Notes: generated by a model from the letters alone, not told the origin. Shown: positions 27,623 through 37,569, counted from the first letter of the stretch. The stretch is 62,328 nucleotides of DNA from Bacillus ectoiniformans (GCF_016908875.1 NZ_JAFBES010000014.1:1-62328), one strand, 5' to 3'. Program-made: numbers and translations.

Positions 27623-27654
27623 ATAGGGGCAATGCCACTCGGCGTTGCCCCTAT
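27623..27654 (+). terminator. Stem-loop after recA
   Basis: ATAGGGGCAATGCC pairs with GGCGTTGCCCCTAT (one mismatch) around ACTC. A run of T's is missing (TATGC follows), so it may be a weak terminator or an mRNA end stabiliser. Confidence 0.6.
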
Positions 27655-27698
27655 ATGCAGATATCAGACAATAATACTTAGACTGTCAAACGAAACCC

Positions 27699-27727
27699 TT
27701 GACAAGGATTTTTTCCACCTATAAAAT
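27699..27727 (+). promoter_or_regulatory. Sigma-A promoter of rny
   Basis: TTGACA (27699-27704) and TAAAAT (27722-27727) are 17 bp apart. About 120 nt of leader follow before the rny start. Confidence 0.8.
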
Positions 27728-27857
27728 TAACATGTATATTTTACATTTTTTTCTCTTTAAAAAGGAAAGCTTAGAGCTGAATATTGAAAGAATTCACAAT
27801 GTATCAGCCGACATGTTAAAAGCATGGCAAAAGATCATAGCAAGGGGAGGTGAAAAG

Positions 27858-29417
27858 ATGGAACCCATTACAATCATCTCCATTTTGCTTGGCCTAATCG
27901 TCGGTGTAGTTGTTGGCTATTTTGTTCGGAAATCCATTGCTGAAACAAAAATCGCAGGAGCGAAAAGCGCAGCGGATCAAATTATTGACGACGCAAAGCG
28001 TGAAGCAGAAGCTTTGAAGAAAGAAGCCCTGCTAGAAGCAAAGGACGAAATTCATAAGCTTCGTACAGAGACCGAATTAGAACTTCGTGAACGAAGAAAC
28101 GAATTGCAAAAACAAGAAAATCGTTTGTTACAAAAAGAAGAGAACCTCGATCGGAAAGATCATACGCTTAACAAACGCGAAGCGATGCTCGAGAAGAAAG
28201 AAGAATCTCTTAATGAAAGACAACAACATATTGAAGAGATGGACAGCAAAGTGGATGAGATGGTTAAGAAACAGCAATCTGAACTTGAACGTATTTCTAG
28301 CCTCACTCGCGATGAAGCCCGTGCGATTATATTAGATCGCGTCGAGCAAGAGCTTGCTCATGATATAGCTATCATGGTAAAAGAGCAAGAAAATCGCGCC
28401 AAAGAGGATGCGGATAAAAAGGCGAAAGAAATTCTATCTTTAGCCGTTCAGCGTTGTGCTGCAGATCATGTAGCTGAAACAACGGTATCAGTTGTTAACT
28501 TGCCAAACGATGAAATGAAAGGTCGAATTATCGGACGTGAAGGCCGAAATATTCGAACGCTAGAAACACTGACGGGAATCGATTTAATTATCGATGATAC
28601 CCCAGAAGCTGTTATTCTTTCCGGTTTTGATCCGATTCGCCGTGAAACAGCGAGAATTGCTCTCGAAAAACTGGTTCAAGATGGTCGTATCCATCCGGCA
28701 CGAATTGAAGAAATGGTGGACAAAGCCAGAAGAGAAGTGGATGAATATATCCGTGAAATCGGTGAACAAACTACTTTTGAAGTAGGTGTCCACGGGCTCC
28801 ATCCAGATCTAATCAAAATTTTAGGCCGTTTGAAATTCCGTACAAGCTACGGTCAAAATGTACTGAAGCATTCGATGGAGGTAGCCTACCTTTCCGGATT
28901 GCTTGCAGCAGAACTGGGTGAAGATGAAATTCTAGCCCGCCGAGCAGGATTGCTTCACGATATTGGAAAAGCAGTCGATCATGAAGTAGAAGGAAGTCAT
29001 GTTGAAATCGGAGTGGAATTAGGTACGAAGTACAAAGAACACCCGGTTGTTATTAACAGTATTGCTTCTCATCACGGAGATACTGAACCAACATCAGTGA
29101 TTGCAGTACTTGTAGCAGCTGCCGATGCCTTGTCTGCTGCTAGACCAGGCGCCCGCAGTGAAACACTTGAAAATTACATCCGTCGTTTAGAGAAGCTTGA
29201 AGAAATCTCTGAATCATATGATGGTGTAGAGAAATCATTTGCGATCCAAGCAGGCCGTGAAGTGAGTATCATGGTTAAGCCGGAGCAAATTGATGATTTA
29301 CAATCTCATCGTTTAGCGCGCGATATCCGTAAAAGAATCGAAGGTGAACTGGATTATCCAGGTCACATTAAAGTTACAGTTATTAGAGAAACACGTGCTG
29401 TTGAATATGCAAAATAA
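27858..29417 (+). CDS. rny: Ribonuclease Y
   Basis: RNase Y is the membrane-bound endonuclease that starts much mRNA decay in Bacillus. An N-terminal membrane helix (about 5-25) is followed by a long coiled coil rich in Glu/Lys (about 30-195). A KH RNA-binding domain comes next ([15 protein letters not shown] near 221), and then an HD nuclease domain with [12 protein letters not shown] near 364. The protein has 519 residues (520 in B. subtilis). ATG 27858 has AGGGGAGGTGA upstream. The frame is open further upstream, but that part overlaps the promoter. Confidence 0.97.
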   Translation: MEPITIISILLGLIVGVVVGYFVRKSIAETKIAGAKSAADQIIDDAKREAEALKKEALLEAKDEIHKLRTETELELRERRNELQKQENRLLQKEENLDRKDHTLNKREAMLEKKEESLNERQQHIEEMDSKVDEMVKKQQSELERISSLTRDEARAIILDRVEQELAHDIAIMVKEQENRAKEDADKKAKEILSLAVQRCAADHVAETTVSVVNLPNDEMKGRIIGREGRNIRTLETLTGIDLIIDDTPEAVILSGFDPIRRETARIALEKLVQDGRIHPARIEEMVDKARREVDEYIREIGEQTTFEVGVHGLHPDLIKILGRLKFRTSYGQNVLKHSMEVAYLSGLLAAELGEDEILARRAGLLHDIGKAVDHEVEGSHVEIGVELGTKYKEHPVVINSIASHHGDTEPTSVIAVLVAAADALSAARPGARSETLENYIRRLEKLEEISESYDGVEKSFAIQAGREVSIMVKPEQIDDLQSHRLARDIRKRIEGELDYPGHIKVTVIRETRAVEYAK

Positions 29418-29446
29418 AGCGGTGTGATTATTCACACCGCTTTCCT
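29416..29446 (+). terminator. Terminator of rny
   Basis: A 12-bp perfect stem (AAAGCGGTGTGA / TCACACCGCTTT) with a 4-nt loop is followed by CCTT, a weak T stretch. Some read-through into ymdB is possible. Confidence 0.75.
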
Positions 29447-29486
29447 TATGCAATGAATAAAAGCAACAAGAAGAAAGGACGGCTTT

Positions 29487-30287
29487 ATGAAAATATTATT
29501 TGTTGGTGATGTTGTAGGATCGCCGGGAAGAGATATGGTAAGTGAGTATTTGCCGCGGCTAAAAAAGAAATATATGCCTGAACTGACGATCGTAAATGGA
29601 GAAAATGCGGCTGCAGGGCGAGGCATAACGGAGAAAATTTATCGTCAATTTATGAACGATGGAGCAAATGCGGTCACGCTAGGCAATCATGCATGGGATA
29701 ATAAGGACATTTTTGAATTTATTGATAAGGCAAAATGGCTTGTCCGTCCAGCTAATTTTCCTAAAGGCACGCCAGGGAATGGAATGGTATTTGTGAAAAA
29801 TGCGGGAGTAGAGGTAGCGGTCATTAATCTTCAAGGCCGCACATTTATGCCTGCATTAGATGATCCGTTTCAAGAAGTAGAGAGGCTAGTGGAGGAAGCT
29901 CGAGAGCGCACACCGATTATTTTTGTGGATTTTCACGCAGAAGCAACGAGCGAGAAGCAAGCGCTGGGCTGGTTTTTAGATGGGAGAGTATCAGCCGTAG
30001 TAGGTACTCATACACATGTACAGACAGCTGATAATCGTGTGCTTCCCGGCGGTACAGCCTATCTGTCTGATGTAGGGATGACTGGGCCATATGACAGTGT
30101 TCTAGGCATGGAGAAAGAACCCGTTTTAAAGCGGTTCTTAACCAGTCTGCCAGTCAGATTTGAAGTGCCGAAAAGCGGCCGTGCGCAATTAAGCGCGTGT
30201 GTGATTGAAATCGACCGCAAGACAGGAAAAGCTAAATCGATCAATCGCATTTTAATTAATGAAGATTCACCTTTTATTGCAGAATAA
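29487..30287 (+). CDS. ymdB: Metallophosphoesterase YmdB
   Basis: This is a 266-residue calcineurin-like phosphodiesterase. Metal-site motifs are FVGDVVGSPGRD, NGENAA, GNHAWD, DFHAEATSEK and GTHTHVQTAD, all intact. B. subtilis YmdB hydrolyses cyclic nucleotides and influences the choice between motility and biofilm. The ATG has AGAAAGGACGG upstream. It follows rny as in B. subtilis. Confidence 0.95.
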   Translation: MKILFVGDVVGSPGRDMVSEYLPRLKKKYMPELTIVNGENAAAGRGITEKIYRQFMNDGANAVTLGNHAWDNKDIFEFIDKAKWLVRPANFPKGTPGNGMVFVKNAGVEVAVINLQGRTFMPALDDPFQEVERLVEEARERTPIIFVDFHAEATSEKQALGWFLDGRVSAVVGTHTHVQTADNRVLPGGTAYLSDVGMTGPYDSVLGMEKEPVLKRFLTSLPVRFEVPKSGRAQLSACVIEIDRKTGKAKSINRILINEDSPFIAE

Positions 30288-30427
30288 TTTAGCGTTTCCC
30301 CTTAGTTTCCACTTCTAGTGTAATACCTGACTGTTGTATTGAATATAGTAGCAATGGAAGGGAAGCGACCAACTGTGTTCACTATGGAATGAGCATGCGG
30401 TGTGGTTTAACAAAAGGGGGACAAGGA

Positions 30428-30688
30428 ATGGATATATTAAAAGTTTCGGCAAAATCTAATCCAAATTCTGTAGCTGGTGCACTAGCCGGTGTTCTTCGGG
30501 AAAGAGGGGCGGCTGAAATTCAGGCAATTGGAGCCGGAGCCTTGAATCAGGCGGTAAAAGCCGTTGCCATTGCCAGAGGTTTTGTGGCGCCAAGCGGTGT
30601 GGATTTAATCTGCATACCTGCCTTTACCGATATCTTAATTGATGGTGAAGAGAGGACAGCGATTAAATTGATTGTGGAACCGCGTTAG
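30428..30688 (+). CDS. spoVS: Stage V sporulation protein S
   Basis: The 86-residue protein (MDILKVSAKSNPNSVAGALAG...) has the same length and sequence type as SpoVS of B. subtilis, a small Alba-like protein needed for normal spore coat and septation. ATG 30428 has AAAGGGGGACAAGG upstream. An in-frame ATG 39 bases earlier lacks a ribosome site. The 140-nt upstream region has no sigma-H promoter I can defend. Confidence 0.97.
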   Translation: MDILKVSAKSNPNSVAGALAGVLRERGAAEIQAIGAGALNQAVKAVAIARGFVAPSGVDLICIPAFTDILIDGEERTAIKLIVEPR

Positions 30689-30697
30689 GCAGGTGGA

Positions 30698-30732
30698 AAA
30701 GAGAGGCTGAGAATGTTCAGCCTCTCTTTATT
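30698..30732 (+). terminator. Terminator of spoVS
   Basis: AAAGAGAGGCTGA pairs with TCAGCCTCTCTTT around a 6-nt loop and is followed by ATTTT. Confidence 0.9.
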
Positions 30733-30845
30733 TTAGGGAATTTTAATTTTTTCAAAAAACTTTTGCAATTTAAGAAAAATAGGCGTAGACTAATAAAATA
30801 TACTAATCCGATTAATTTAATATGTTTTAGTGTGGAGGGCTGTTC

Positions 30846-31766
30846 ATGATTTTTGATGCACATTGTGATGTGTTATATCGTTTACAGAACGAAAAAGATC
30901 TTCATTTTTCAAAATCAGGTCCATTGCATGTTACATATCAGGAATTAAAAAATGCAGGTGCAAAGGTCCAGTGTTTCGCCATCTTTCTTTCGCCTTCCCT
31001 GCCGCCATCGAGGCGGTTTGAAGCAGCACTTGAACAAGTGGATCTGTTTTATGAAAGAATCGTAAAACCGCATGCCGATATTCAAGTGATTACTTCAAAA
31101 AGGGATATACAAAACCTGAAAGAACATGAGATAGGCGTCGTCTTAACGCTGGAAGGATGTGAAGCCATTCAAGAGGACTTGATGAAGCTTAGAACACTTA
31201 AGCGGCTGGGGGTTTGTTCTGTAGGTTTGACATGGAACTATGCGAATACATTAGCAGATGGAGCGATGGAGAGCCGGGGAGCGGGACTGACTGCATTTGG
31301 CCGTCAGGTTGTTGAAGAACTCAATCAGATGAAGATATGGACAGATGTCTCCCATTTGTCAGAAAAGGCATTCTGGGATGTGCTTGAGCTCGCTGATTAC
31401 CCAGTTGCCAGTCATTCTAATTCCTATAGTCTTTGTCCGCATCCTCGCAATTTAAAAGACGATCAAATAAAGGCGCTCATTCAAAAAAACAGTGTGATAG
31501 GGCTGACCTTTGTGCCGTTCTTTGTCAAAGATCATCCTAAGCCTTCTATAGCAGATTTTTTACAGCATGTGGATTATGTTTGCGGACTCGGCGGAGAATT
31601 CCATCTGGGGTTTGGATCAGATTTTGATGGAATTGATGAAACAATTCCAGGTTTAGATTCCTTTCAAGGTTATCTTCAATTGGCGGAGCTGTTAGATAAA
31701 CATTATTCTGCCAGCCAAGTTGAAAATTTTTTATATCATAATTTCGTTCGATACTTTCCAGACTGA
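30846..31766 (+). CDS. Membrane dipeptidase (M19 family)
   Basis: The 306-residue zinc dipeptidase belongs to the renal-dipeptidase family. Metal ligands are seen in DAHCDVL (start), EGCEAI (about residue 107), DVSHLS (about 166), ASHSNSY (about 187) and GSDFDG (about 260). It probably cleaves dipeptides in the cytoplasm, since no signal peptide is seen. TGGAGGG precedes the ATG. A member of this family lies at the same place in several Bacillus genomes. B. subtilis has other genes here. Confidence 0.88.
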   Translation: MIFDAHCDVLYRLQNEKDLHFSKSGPLHVTYQELKNAGAKVQCFAIFLSPSLPPSRRFEAALEQVDLFYERIVKPHADIQVITSKRDIQNLKEHEIGVVLTLEGCEAIQEDLMKLRTLKRLGVCSVGLTWNYANTLADGAMESRGAGLTAFGRQVVEELNQMKIWTDVSHLSEKAFWDVLELADYPVASHSNSYSLCPHPRNLKDDQIKALIQKNSVIGLTFVPFFVKDHPKPSIADFLQHVDYVCGLGGEFHLGFGSDFDGIDETIPGLDSFQGYLQLAELLDKHYSASQVENFLYHNFVRYFPD

Positions 31767-31862
31767 CCAAGCCCTTTTATGTAGTGATTTTTTTGGAAAA
31801 GTGATACACTATGTTAGGAACGAGCTAAGGAGATTCGAGCGTATTAAAGGAGTGTTATACCA

Positions 31863-33635
31863 ATGATAGAACAGCTTTCTTGGAAAGTTGGCGGACAGCA
31901 AGGCGAAGGAATTGAAAGTACAGGAGAAATATTCTCCATGGCTTTAAATCGTTTAGGATATTTTTTATATGGCTATCGCCATTTCTCTTCCCGTATTAAA
32001 GGAGGACATACGAATAACAAAATTCGCGTAAGCACAACTCAGGTTCGTGCAGTAGCGGATGATTTAGATATACTAGTCGCTTTTGATCAAGAAACCATTG
32101 ATGTGAACTACCATGAATTGCATGACGGCGGAATTATTATTGCAGATGCTAAGTTTAAGCCGGTAAAGCCGGATGATACGAATGCTGAGATGTACGCTGT
32201 TCCTTTTACTGAAATGGCAACAGAATTAGGCACTTCTTTGATGAAAAACATGGTGGCTGTCGGTGCTACTTGTGCAGTCATTAACTTAGATGTGCAAGTA
32301 TTCTTAGGTGTAGTCCAAGAAATCTTCGGCCGAAAAGGCGAAGCTGTGGTAGAAAAGAACATGGAAGCTATTAAGCAAGGCTATCTGCATATGCTTGAAA
32401 AACTTGGTGAGAAGGCTGGTTCTCTAGAACTAGCTAAAGCGGATGGCAAACAGCGGATGTTCATGATCGGCAATGATGCGATTGCTCTTGGGGCATTGGC
32501 TGGCGGCGTGCGTTTAATGGCAGCATACCCGATTACACCTGCATCTGAGATAATGGAATATTTAATAGATAAACTGCCAACTGTCGGCGGAACAGTCATT
32601 CAGACAGAGGATGAAATTGCTGCTGCCACGATGGCAATTGGCGCTAACTACGGCGGAATCCGTTCATTCACAGCTTCAGCAGGACCGGGCCTTTCATTGA
32701 TGATGGAAGCGATTGGGCTTGCCGGCATGACGGAAACGCCGCTTGTGGTAGTGGACACTCAGCGCGGCGGTCCATCAACAGGACTTCCGACTAAACAAGA
32801 ACAGTCTGATTTGATGGCCATGATTTATGGCACGCATGGAGAAATCCCTAAAATCGTTATTGCGCCAAGCACGGTGCAAGAAGCGTTTTACGATACAGTA
32901 GAAGCGTTTAATTTAGCGGAAGAATATCAATGCCCAGTCATTATTTTATCTGACCTGCAGCTGTCATTAGGAAAGCAGACAGTCGAGCCGCTTGATTACA
33001 GCAAAGTAGAAATCCGCAGAGGCAAACTCCTGCAGGAAGAACTTCCTGAAGCGGAAGCGAAATCGTATTTCAAACGATATGAAGTAACGGAAGATGGCGT
33101 ATCACCGCGTGTGATTCCTGGCATGAAGCACGGAATCCACCATGTGACGGGCGTTGAGCATGATGAAACAGGTAAGCCTTCAGAGTCTCCGTCTAATCGA
33201 TTGGCACAAATGGATAAGCGGATGCGTAAATTGGATCAAATCCAATTCGATACACCTGTTTACAAGAATGCAAAGCATGATGAAGCAGATCTATTGTTAA
33301 TTGGATTTAACTCAACACGCGGAACAATTGATGAAGCGATCGGTCGTCTGGAGAAAGACGGTGTGAAAGTAAACCATGCGCAAATTCGTTTAATTCACCC
33401 GTTCCCAACTGATGAAATCCTGCCTTTAATTGAATCTGCAAAACACGTAGCGGTTGTTGAAAATAATGCAACTGGCCAGCTGGCGAGTATCATTAAAATG
33501 AATGCAGGTTTCCCTCAAAAGATTAAGAGCATGCTAAAGTATGATGGAAATCCATTTCAACCGCATCATATTTACACTAGTAGCAAGGAGCTGTTAAGTA
33601 ATGGAAGCCTCAACAACAACAAAATCAACATTTAA
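31863..33635 (+). CDS. korA: 2-oxoacid:acceptor oxidoreductase, alpha subunit (with fused gamma domain)
   Basis: This subunit with KorB decarboxylates a 2-oxoacid, probably 2-oxoglutarate, to acyl-CoA with ferredoxin as acceptor. Residues 1-190 form the gamma domain (GGQQGEGIESTGEIF, FSSRIKGGHTNNKIRVS). The alpha pyrimidine-binding domain follows from about 205 (GNDAIALGALAGGVRLMAAYPITPASEIM), and then domain II with the loop near the C-terminus. It has 590 residues. AAGGAG lies before the ATG. Substrate choice between 2-oxoglutarate and other oxoacids cannot be read from sequence by eye. Confidence 0.93.
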   Translation: MIEQLSWKVGGQQGEGIESTGEIFSMALNRLGYFLYGYRHFSSRIKGGHTNNKIRVSTTQVRAVADDLDILVAFDQETIDVNYHELHDGGIIIADAKFKPVKPDDTNAEMYAVPFTEMATELGTSLMKNMVAVGATCAVINLDVQVFLGVVQEIFGRKGEAVVEKNMEAIKQGYLHMLEKLGEKAGSLELAKADGKQRMFMIGNDAIALGALAGGVRLMAAYPITPASEIMEYLIDKLPTVGGTVIQTEDEIAAATMAIGANYGGIRSFTASAGPGLSLMMEAIGLAGMTETPLVVVDTQRGGPSTGLPTKQEQSDLMAMIYGTHGEIPKIVIAPSTVQEAFYDTVEAFNLAEEYQCPVIILSDLQLSLGKQTVEPLDYSKVEIRRGKLLQEELPEAEAKSYFKRYEVTEDGVSPRVIPGMKHGIHHVTGVEHDETGKPSESPSNRLAQMDKRMRKLDQIQFDTPVYKNAKHDEADLLLIGFNSTRGTIDEAIGRLEKDGVKVNHAQIRLIHPFPTDEILPLIESAKHVAVVENNATGQLASIIKMNAGFPQKIKSMLKYDGNPFQPHHIYTSSKELLSNGSLNNNKINI

Positions 33636-34488
33636 AGACTTTCGGAATAATGTCAAGCCGAACTGGTGCCCAGGCTGCGGCGACTTTTCTGTTCAGGCGG
33701 CCATCCAGCGTGCGGCAGCAAACGCAGGCCTAAGTCCTGAAAAGCTGGCGGTTATTTCAGGTATCGGCTGTTCCGGACGGATTTCAGGATACATTAATTC
33801 ATATGGTCTTCACGGCATTCATGGCCGGGCGCTTCCGATTGCTCAGGGAGTGAAAATGGCTAATAAGGACTTGACTGTTATTGCTTCCGGCGGTGATGGA
33901 GATGGTTTTGCGATCGGAATGGGCCATACCATTCATGCGATGCGCAGAAACATTGATTTAACTTATATCGTCATGGATAACCAAATCTATGGATTAACCA
34001 AAGGGCAAACATCTCCGCGATCTGCGGCAGGTTTTGTGACAAAGTCGACGCCTAAAGGAGCCATTGAAGGAGCTTTATCTCCTATGGAGCTGGCGATTAC
34101 AAGCGGCGCCACATTTGTCGCCCAAAGCTTTTCAACAGACCTGAAAGAGCTGACTGCCATTATTGAAGCAGGAATTCAGCATAAAGGATTCTCGATCATT
34201 AATGTTTTCAGCCCATGCGTTACCTACAATAAAGTGAACACGTATGACTGGTTTAAAGAAAATCTGACGAAGCTTGCTGACGTGGAAGGGTATGATTCCA
34301 CAAGCCGTGAGAGTGCAATGAGCACCCTGATGAAGCACGACAGCCTGGTGACGGGAATTATCTATCAAGATAAAGAAAAACCGTCGTATCAGCAACTTGT
34401 GTACGGTTATTCAGATGAGCCGTTGACGACACATGATTTAAAGCTAAAAGATGAAACATTTAATGAATTAGTCAAAGAATTCATGTAA
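33601..34488 (+). CDS. korB: 2-oxoacid:acceptor oxidoreductase, beta subunit
   Basis: KorB binds thiamine diphosphate and one iron-sulfur cluster. The cluster cysteines are visible in NWCPGCGDFS (C23 and C26), GIGCSG and FSPCVTYN. The TPP motif is GGDGDGFAIG with MDNQIYGLTKGQTSP after it. It has 295 residues. The ATG at 33601 lies 35 bases inside the end of korA in another frame, with AAGGAG upstream, so the two subunits are translationally linked. Confidence 0.93.
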   Translation: MEASTTTKSTFKDFRNNVKPNWCPGCGDFSVQAAIQRAAANAGLSPEKLAVISGIGCSGRISGYINSYGLHGIHGRALPIAQGVKMANKDLTVIASGGDGDGFAIGMGHTIHAMRRNIDLTYIVMDNQIYGLTKGQTSPRSAAGFVTKSTPKGAIEGALSPMELAITSGATFVAQSFSTDLKELTAIIEAGIQHKGFSIINVFSPCVTYNKVNTYDWFKENLTKLADVEGYDSTSRESAMSTLMKHDSLVTGIIYQDKEKPSYQQLVYGYSDEPLTTHDLKLKDETFNELVKEFM

Positions 34489-34516
34489 AAAAGCTCGCCC
34501 TAGGGCGAGCTTTTTT
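34487..34516 (+). terminator. Terminator of korAB
   Basis: AAAAAAGCTCGCCC and its exact complement form a near-perfect palindrome centred at CCCTAGGG and end in TTTTTT. It begins at the korB stop. Confidence 0.92.
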
Positions 34517-34604
34517 GACGGATAGCATGAATAGATTATATACAGTAAATTTGTCTGATTTTTGCCAATGCCAGAGTTCTAAATTAAATGGACGGATTCT
34601 TATG

Positions 34605-34633
34605 TTGTCTAATAATATAGAAAGCTATATACT
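34605..34633 (+). promoter_or_regulatory. Candidate promoter of miaB
   Basis: TTGTCT (34605-34610) and TATACT (34628-34633) are 17 bp apart, about 95 nt before the miaB start. A second TATAAT at 34678-34683 has no good -35. Confidence 0.55.
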
Positions 34634-34727
34634 AAAATAATGTGCATGAGGTAATAAAATAGACGAGCAACTCTTATTATAATGATAGTTCTTATGCTTA
34701 TTTGCAGCAATGGAAAGGAGTTAAATG

Positions 34728-36275
34728 ATGAACGAACAACAGCGTTTACAAGGACAGCTTGCCAATTCTTCTGGGAATTCTTCGGACAAAAAATCCGAAA
34801 AGGATTACAGCAAGTATTTCGAGTCTGTCTTTATGCCGCCTTCTCTAAAAGAGGCGAAAAAGAGAGGAAAAGAAGAAGTCAGCTATCATAGCGATTTCTC
34901 TATTGATGAACAATTTAAAGGCATGGGTGAGGGACGCAAATTCTATATCCGCACCTATGGCTGCCAGATGAACGAGCATGATACAGAAGTGATGGCAGGC
35001 ATCTTTTTAGCGTTAGGCTATGAACCGACAGACACGGTCGATGATGCGGATGTGATTCTATTAAACACGTGCGCGATTCGGGAAAATGCGGAGAACAAAG
35101 TGTTTGGTGAATTAGGCCATTTAAAAACGCTGAAGAAGAACCGCCCAGACTTGCTTTTAGGTGTTTGCGGCTGTATGTCTCAGGAAGAGTCGGTCGTCAA
35201 TAAAATCATGAAAACGTATAACCAGGTAGACATGATATTCGGTACACACAACATTCACCGTCTTCCCCACATTCTGAATGAAGCCTATTTATCTAAAGAA
35301 ATGGTCATTGAGGTGTGGTCAAAAGAAGGAGATGTCGTGGAGAATCTGCCGAAAGTCCGCAACGGCAAAATTAAAGCGTGGGTGAACATTATGTACGGCT
35401 GTGACAAGTTCTGCACGTACTGCATTGTTCCATACACCCGCGGAAAAGAGCGAAGCCGCCGTCCGGAAGAGATTATTCAGGAAGTTCGGCACTTAGCCGC
35501 CCAAGGCTATAAGGAAGTCACTTTGCTTGGACAAAACGTCAATGCTTACGGGAAAGACTTTGAAGATATTAATTATCGCCTTGGTGATTTAATGGATGAC
35601 ATCCGAACAATTGATATCCCGCGCATCCGCTTTACGACGAGTCATCCGCGCGACTTCGACGATCACTTAATTGAAGTTTTAGCGAAGAAAGGCAATTTAA
35701 TGGACCACATTCATTTGCCGGTACAATCTGGATCAACCGATGTGTTAAAAATTATGGCGAGAAAATATACACGTGAACAATACTTGGAGCTCGTTCGCAA
35801 AATTAAAGCAGCGATTCCTGGCGCCACGTTAACAACAGACATTATTGTTGGTTATCCAAATGAGACGGACGAGCAGTTTGAAGAAACGATGTCTCTTTAT
35901 CGCGAGGTTGGGTTTGATGCAGCTTATACATTCATTTATTCTCCGCGTGAAGGTACGCCAGCCGCTAAAATGGTTGATAATGTACCGATGGAAGTAAAGA
36001 AAGAGCGTTTGCAGCGTTTAAATGCGCTAGTCAATGAAATGTCAGCTGAAGCGATGATGAGCTATAAAGGTCAAATTGTAGATGTCCTAGTTGAGGGCGA
36101 GAGTAAAAAGAACCCGGACATTTTGGCAGGCTATACGAATAAAAGCAAGCTTGTTAACTTTAAAGGTCCGAAATCTGCAATAGGCCAAATTGTGAAAGTG
36201 AAGATTACAGATGCAAAAACGTGGTCGTTAAACGGTGAAGTAATAGAAGAACATGAAATGGCAGAGGTGAAATAA
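34728..36275 (+). CDS. miaB: tRNA-2-methylthio-N6-dimethylallyladenosine synthase
   Basis: MiaB is a radical-SAM enzyme that methylthiolates the isopentenyl-adenosine at position 37 of tRNAs made by MiaA. The N-terminal UPF0004 domain has YGCQMNEHD with its first cluster cysteine. The radical SAM motif CDKFCTYC is near residues 225-232, and a C-terminal TRAM RNA-binding domain covers the last 70 residues. It has 515 residues. Two ATGs are adjacent (34725 and 34728), and AAAGGAG fits the second better. Confidence 0.95.
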   Translation: MNEQQRLQGQLANSSGNSSDKKSEKDYSKYFESVFMPPSLKEAKKRGKEEVSYHSDFSIDEQFKGMGEGRKFYIRTYGCQMNEHDTEVMAGIFLALGYEPTDTVDDADVILLNTCAIRENAENKVFGELGHLKTLKKNRPDLLLGVCGCMSQEESVVNKIMKTYNQVDMIFGTHNIHRLPHILNEAYLSKEMVIEVWSKEGDVVENLPKVRNGKIKAWVNIMYGCDKFCTYCIVPYTRGKERSRRPEEIIQEVRHLAAQGYKEVTLLGQNVNAYGKDFEDINYRLGDLMDDIRTIDIPRIRFTTSHPRDFDDHLIEVLAKKGNLMDHIHLPVQSGSTDVLKIMARKYTREQYLELVRKIKAAIPGATLTTDIIVGYPNETDEQFEETMSLYREVGFDAAYTFIYSPREGTPAAKMVDNVPMEVKKERLQRLNALVNEMSAEAMMSYKGQIVDVLVEGESKKNPDILAGYTNKSKLVNFKGPKSAIGQIVKVKITDAKTWSLNGEVIEEHEMAEVK

Positions 36276-36276
36276 T

Positions 36277-36708
36277 ATGGCGAAGTATACAAAAGACGAT
36301 ATCGTTGCCCGTGCAACAGAACTTGCTAAAATGATTTCAGAAACAGAAGAAGTAGCGTTTTTTAAAGAAGCTGAATCAAAAATTCACGAAAATCAAAAAG
36401 TAAGAGAAAAAATCGCGAGCTTGAAAAGCTTGCAAAAGCAAGCCGTTAATTTTCAACATTACGGCAAGCTAGAAGCTTTAAAAATGATTGAAGAAAAGAT
36501 TGAAAAGATTGAAAAAGATCTAGATGAAATTCCGGTCGTTCAGCAATTTAAAGATTCTCAAGTGGAAGTGAATGAATTGCTTCAAATCGTATCTTCTGCC
36601 ATCTCCAATACAGTGACTGATCAAATCATTGAGTCTACCGGAGGAGATATCTTGCGCGGAGAGACAGGCTCACAAGTAAAGAACAGTATGCCTGGAAGCT
36701 GCAGCTAA
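36277..36708 (+). CDS. ricA: RicA (YmcA), regulator of RNase Y and development
   Basis: This 143-residue helical protein matches YmcA. In B. subtilis RicA forms a complex with RicF (YlbF) and RicT (YaaT) that promotes biofilm, competence and sporulation and directs RNase Y to some mRNAs. A cysteine close to the C-terminus (PGSCS) fits the reported iron-sulfur cluster. The ATG follows the miaB stop by one base with AGAGGTGAA inside miaB, so they form one operon. Confidence 0.95.
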   Translation: MAKYTKDDIVARATELAKMISETEEVAFFKEAESKIHENQKVREKIASLKSLQKQAVNFQHYGKLEALKMIEEKIEKIEKDLDEIPVVQQFKDSQVEVNELLQIVSSAISNTVTDQIIESTGGDILRGETGSQVKNSMPGSCS

Positions 36709-36727
36709 TTTAATGATTAATTCCTAG

Positions 36728-36758
36728 AGCATTCCGCCTATACCGCGGAATGCTTTTT
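36728..36758 (+). terminator. Terminator of miaB-ricA
   Basis: A perfect 10-bp stem (AGCATTCCGC / GCGGAATGCT) with a 7-nt loop is followed by TTTT. The following 270 bases up to cotE hold only candidate promoters and no supported gene. Confidence 0.9.
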
Positions 36759-36849
36759 CAATTCCGAACCTCCTTATCAGTTTTAAAAAATCTTCAATGA
36801 AGAACCTGTGCTTGTCAAACCAGCTTGAACGACTTTTGTCATTTGAATC

Positions 36850-36876
36850 ATATTTTTGAATAGAAGGGCATATCTT
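36850..36876 (+). promoter_or_regulatory. Possible sigma-E promoter of cotE (P1)
   Basis: ATATTT (36850-36855) and CATATCTT (36869-36876) are 13 bp apart, close to the sigma-E pattern (ATATT, CATACAAT). B. subtilis cotE has a sigma-E P1. The -10 match is partial. Confidence 0.35.
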
Positions 36877-36966
36877 TTTGTAGTGGGTATGTGCAAAAGT
36901 ACTCAATATCAGCATCTATATAAATAAAAGACATAAGGCAGATGCTAATTTTTTTCAATCTTCTAG

Positions 36967-36996
36967 GCACATGACTCGGTTACTCTGCATAGGATA
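36967..36996 (+). promoter_or_regulatory. Candidate sigma-K promoter of cotE (P2)
   Basis: GCACA (36967-36971) and CATAGGATA (36988-36996) are 16 bp apart and fit the sigma-K pattern (CAC, CATAnnnTA) fully. It ends 30 nt before the cotE start. B. subtilis cotE has a sigma-K promoter P2. Confidence 0.6.
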
Positions 36997-37026
36997 AATG
37001 GAGAACAAGCGAGGAGGTACGCTCGA

Positions 37027-37563
37027 ATGGCAGAATATAGGGAAATAATTACAAAGTCGGTCGTTGCCAAAGGCCGTAAGTTTACTCAAACCCATCACAC
37101 GATTCACCCGCCGCATCATCCATCGAGCATTTTAGGCTGCTGGATCATCAACCATGAGTATAAAGCAAAGAAAATGGGAAAAACGGTGGAAATTCACGGG
37201 CACTATGATGTGAACATTTGGTACTCGCATCACAACAACACAAAGACTTCCGTTGTGACTGAAAAGGTTGACTACCGTGATGTGATCAAATTGAAATATC
37301 GTGATGAACACTGTTTTGATGACGATGAAGTAATTGCAAGAGTATTGCAGCAGCCTAATTGCTGTGAGGCCGTCATTTCACCGCAAGGCAATAAGATTGT
37401 GGTGCAAGTGGAAAGAGAGTTTGTTGTGGAAGTAGTGGGTGAAACGAAGGTTTGTGTATCGGTTCATCCGCATGGCTGTGAAGATGATTGGGATTGTGAT
37501 TTGCATGACGATGATTTTGATCAATTGGATACAGCATTTATGGATGATGATAAGGATTATTAG
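37027..37563 (+). CDS. cotE: Spore outer-coat morphogenetic protein CotE
   Basis: CotE forms the ring around the forespore on which the outer coat is built. The 178-residue protein matches B. subtilis CotE (181) from [19 protein letters not shown] to a strongly acidic C-terminal tail ([17 protein letters not shown]). The middle has a His-rich stretch ([12 protein letters not shown]). The ATG has GAGGAGGTACG upstream, and sporulation promoters lie before it. Confidence 0.97.
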   Translation: MAEYREIITKSVVAKGRKFTQTHHTIHPPHHPSSILGCWIINHEYKAKKMGKTVEIHGHYDVNIWYSHHNNTKTSVVTEKVDYRDVIKLKYRDEHCFDDDEVIARVLQQPNCCEAVISPQGNKIVVQVEREFVVEVVGETKVCVSVHPHGCEDDWDCDLHDDDFDQLDTAFMDDDKDY

Positions 37564-37569
37564 TCAAGC

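Noticed and set aside
27699-27857. Longer N-terminus for RNase Y
   Set aside because: The extension overlaps the TTGACA/TAAAAT promoter, and the strong ribosome site lies before 27858, where the protein aligns with known RNase Y.
36724-36915. Minus-strand frame of 63 codons between ricA and cotE
   Set aside because: It runs through the ricA terminator and the cotE promoter region, has no ribosome site and no recognised family.
36911-36946. Hairpin AGCATCT / AGATGCT followed by T's upstream of cotE
   Set aside because: The loop of 22 nt and 7-bp stem are too weak to call a terminator, and it lies between candidate cotE promoters.
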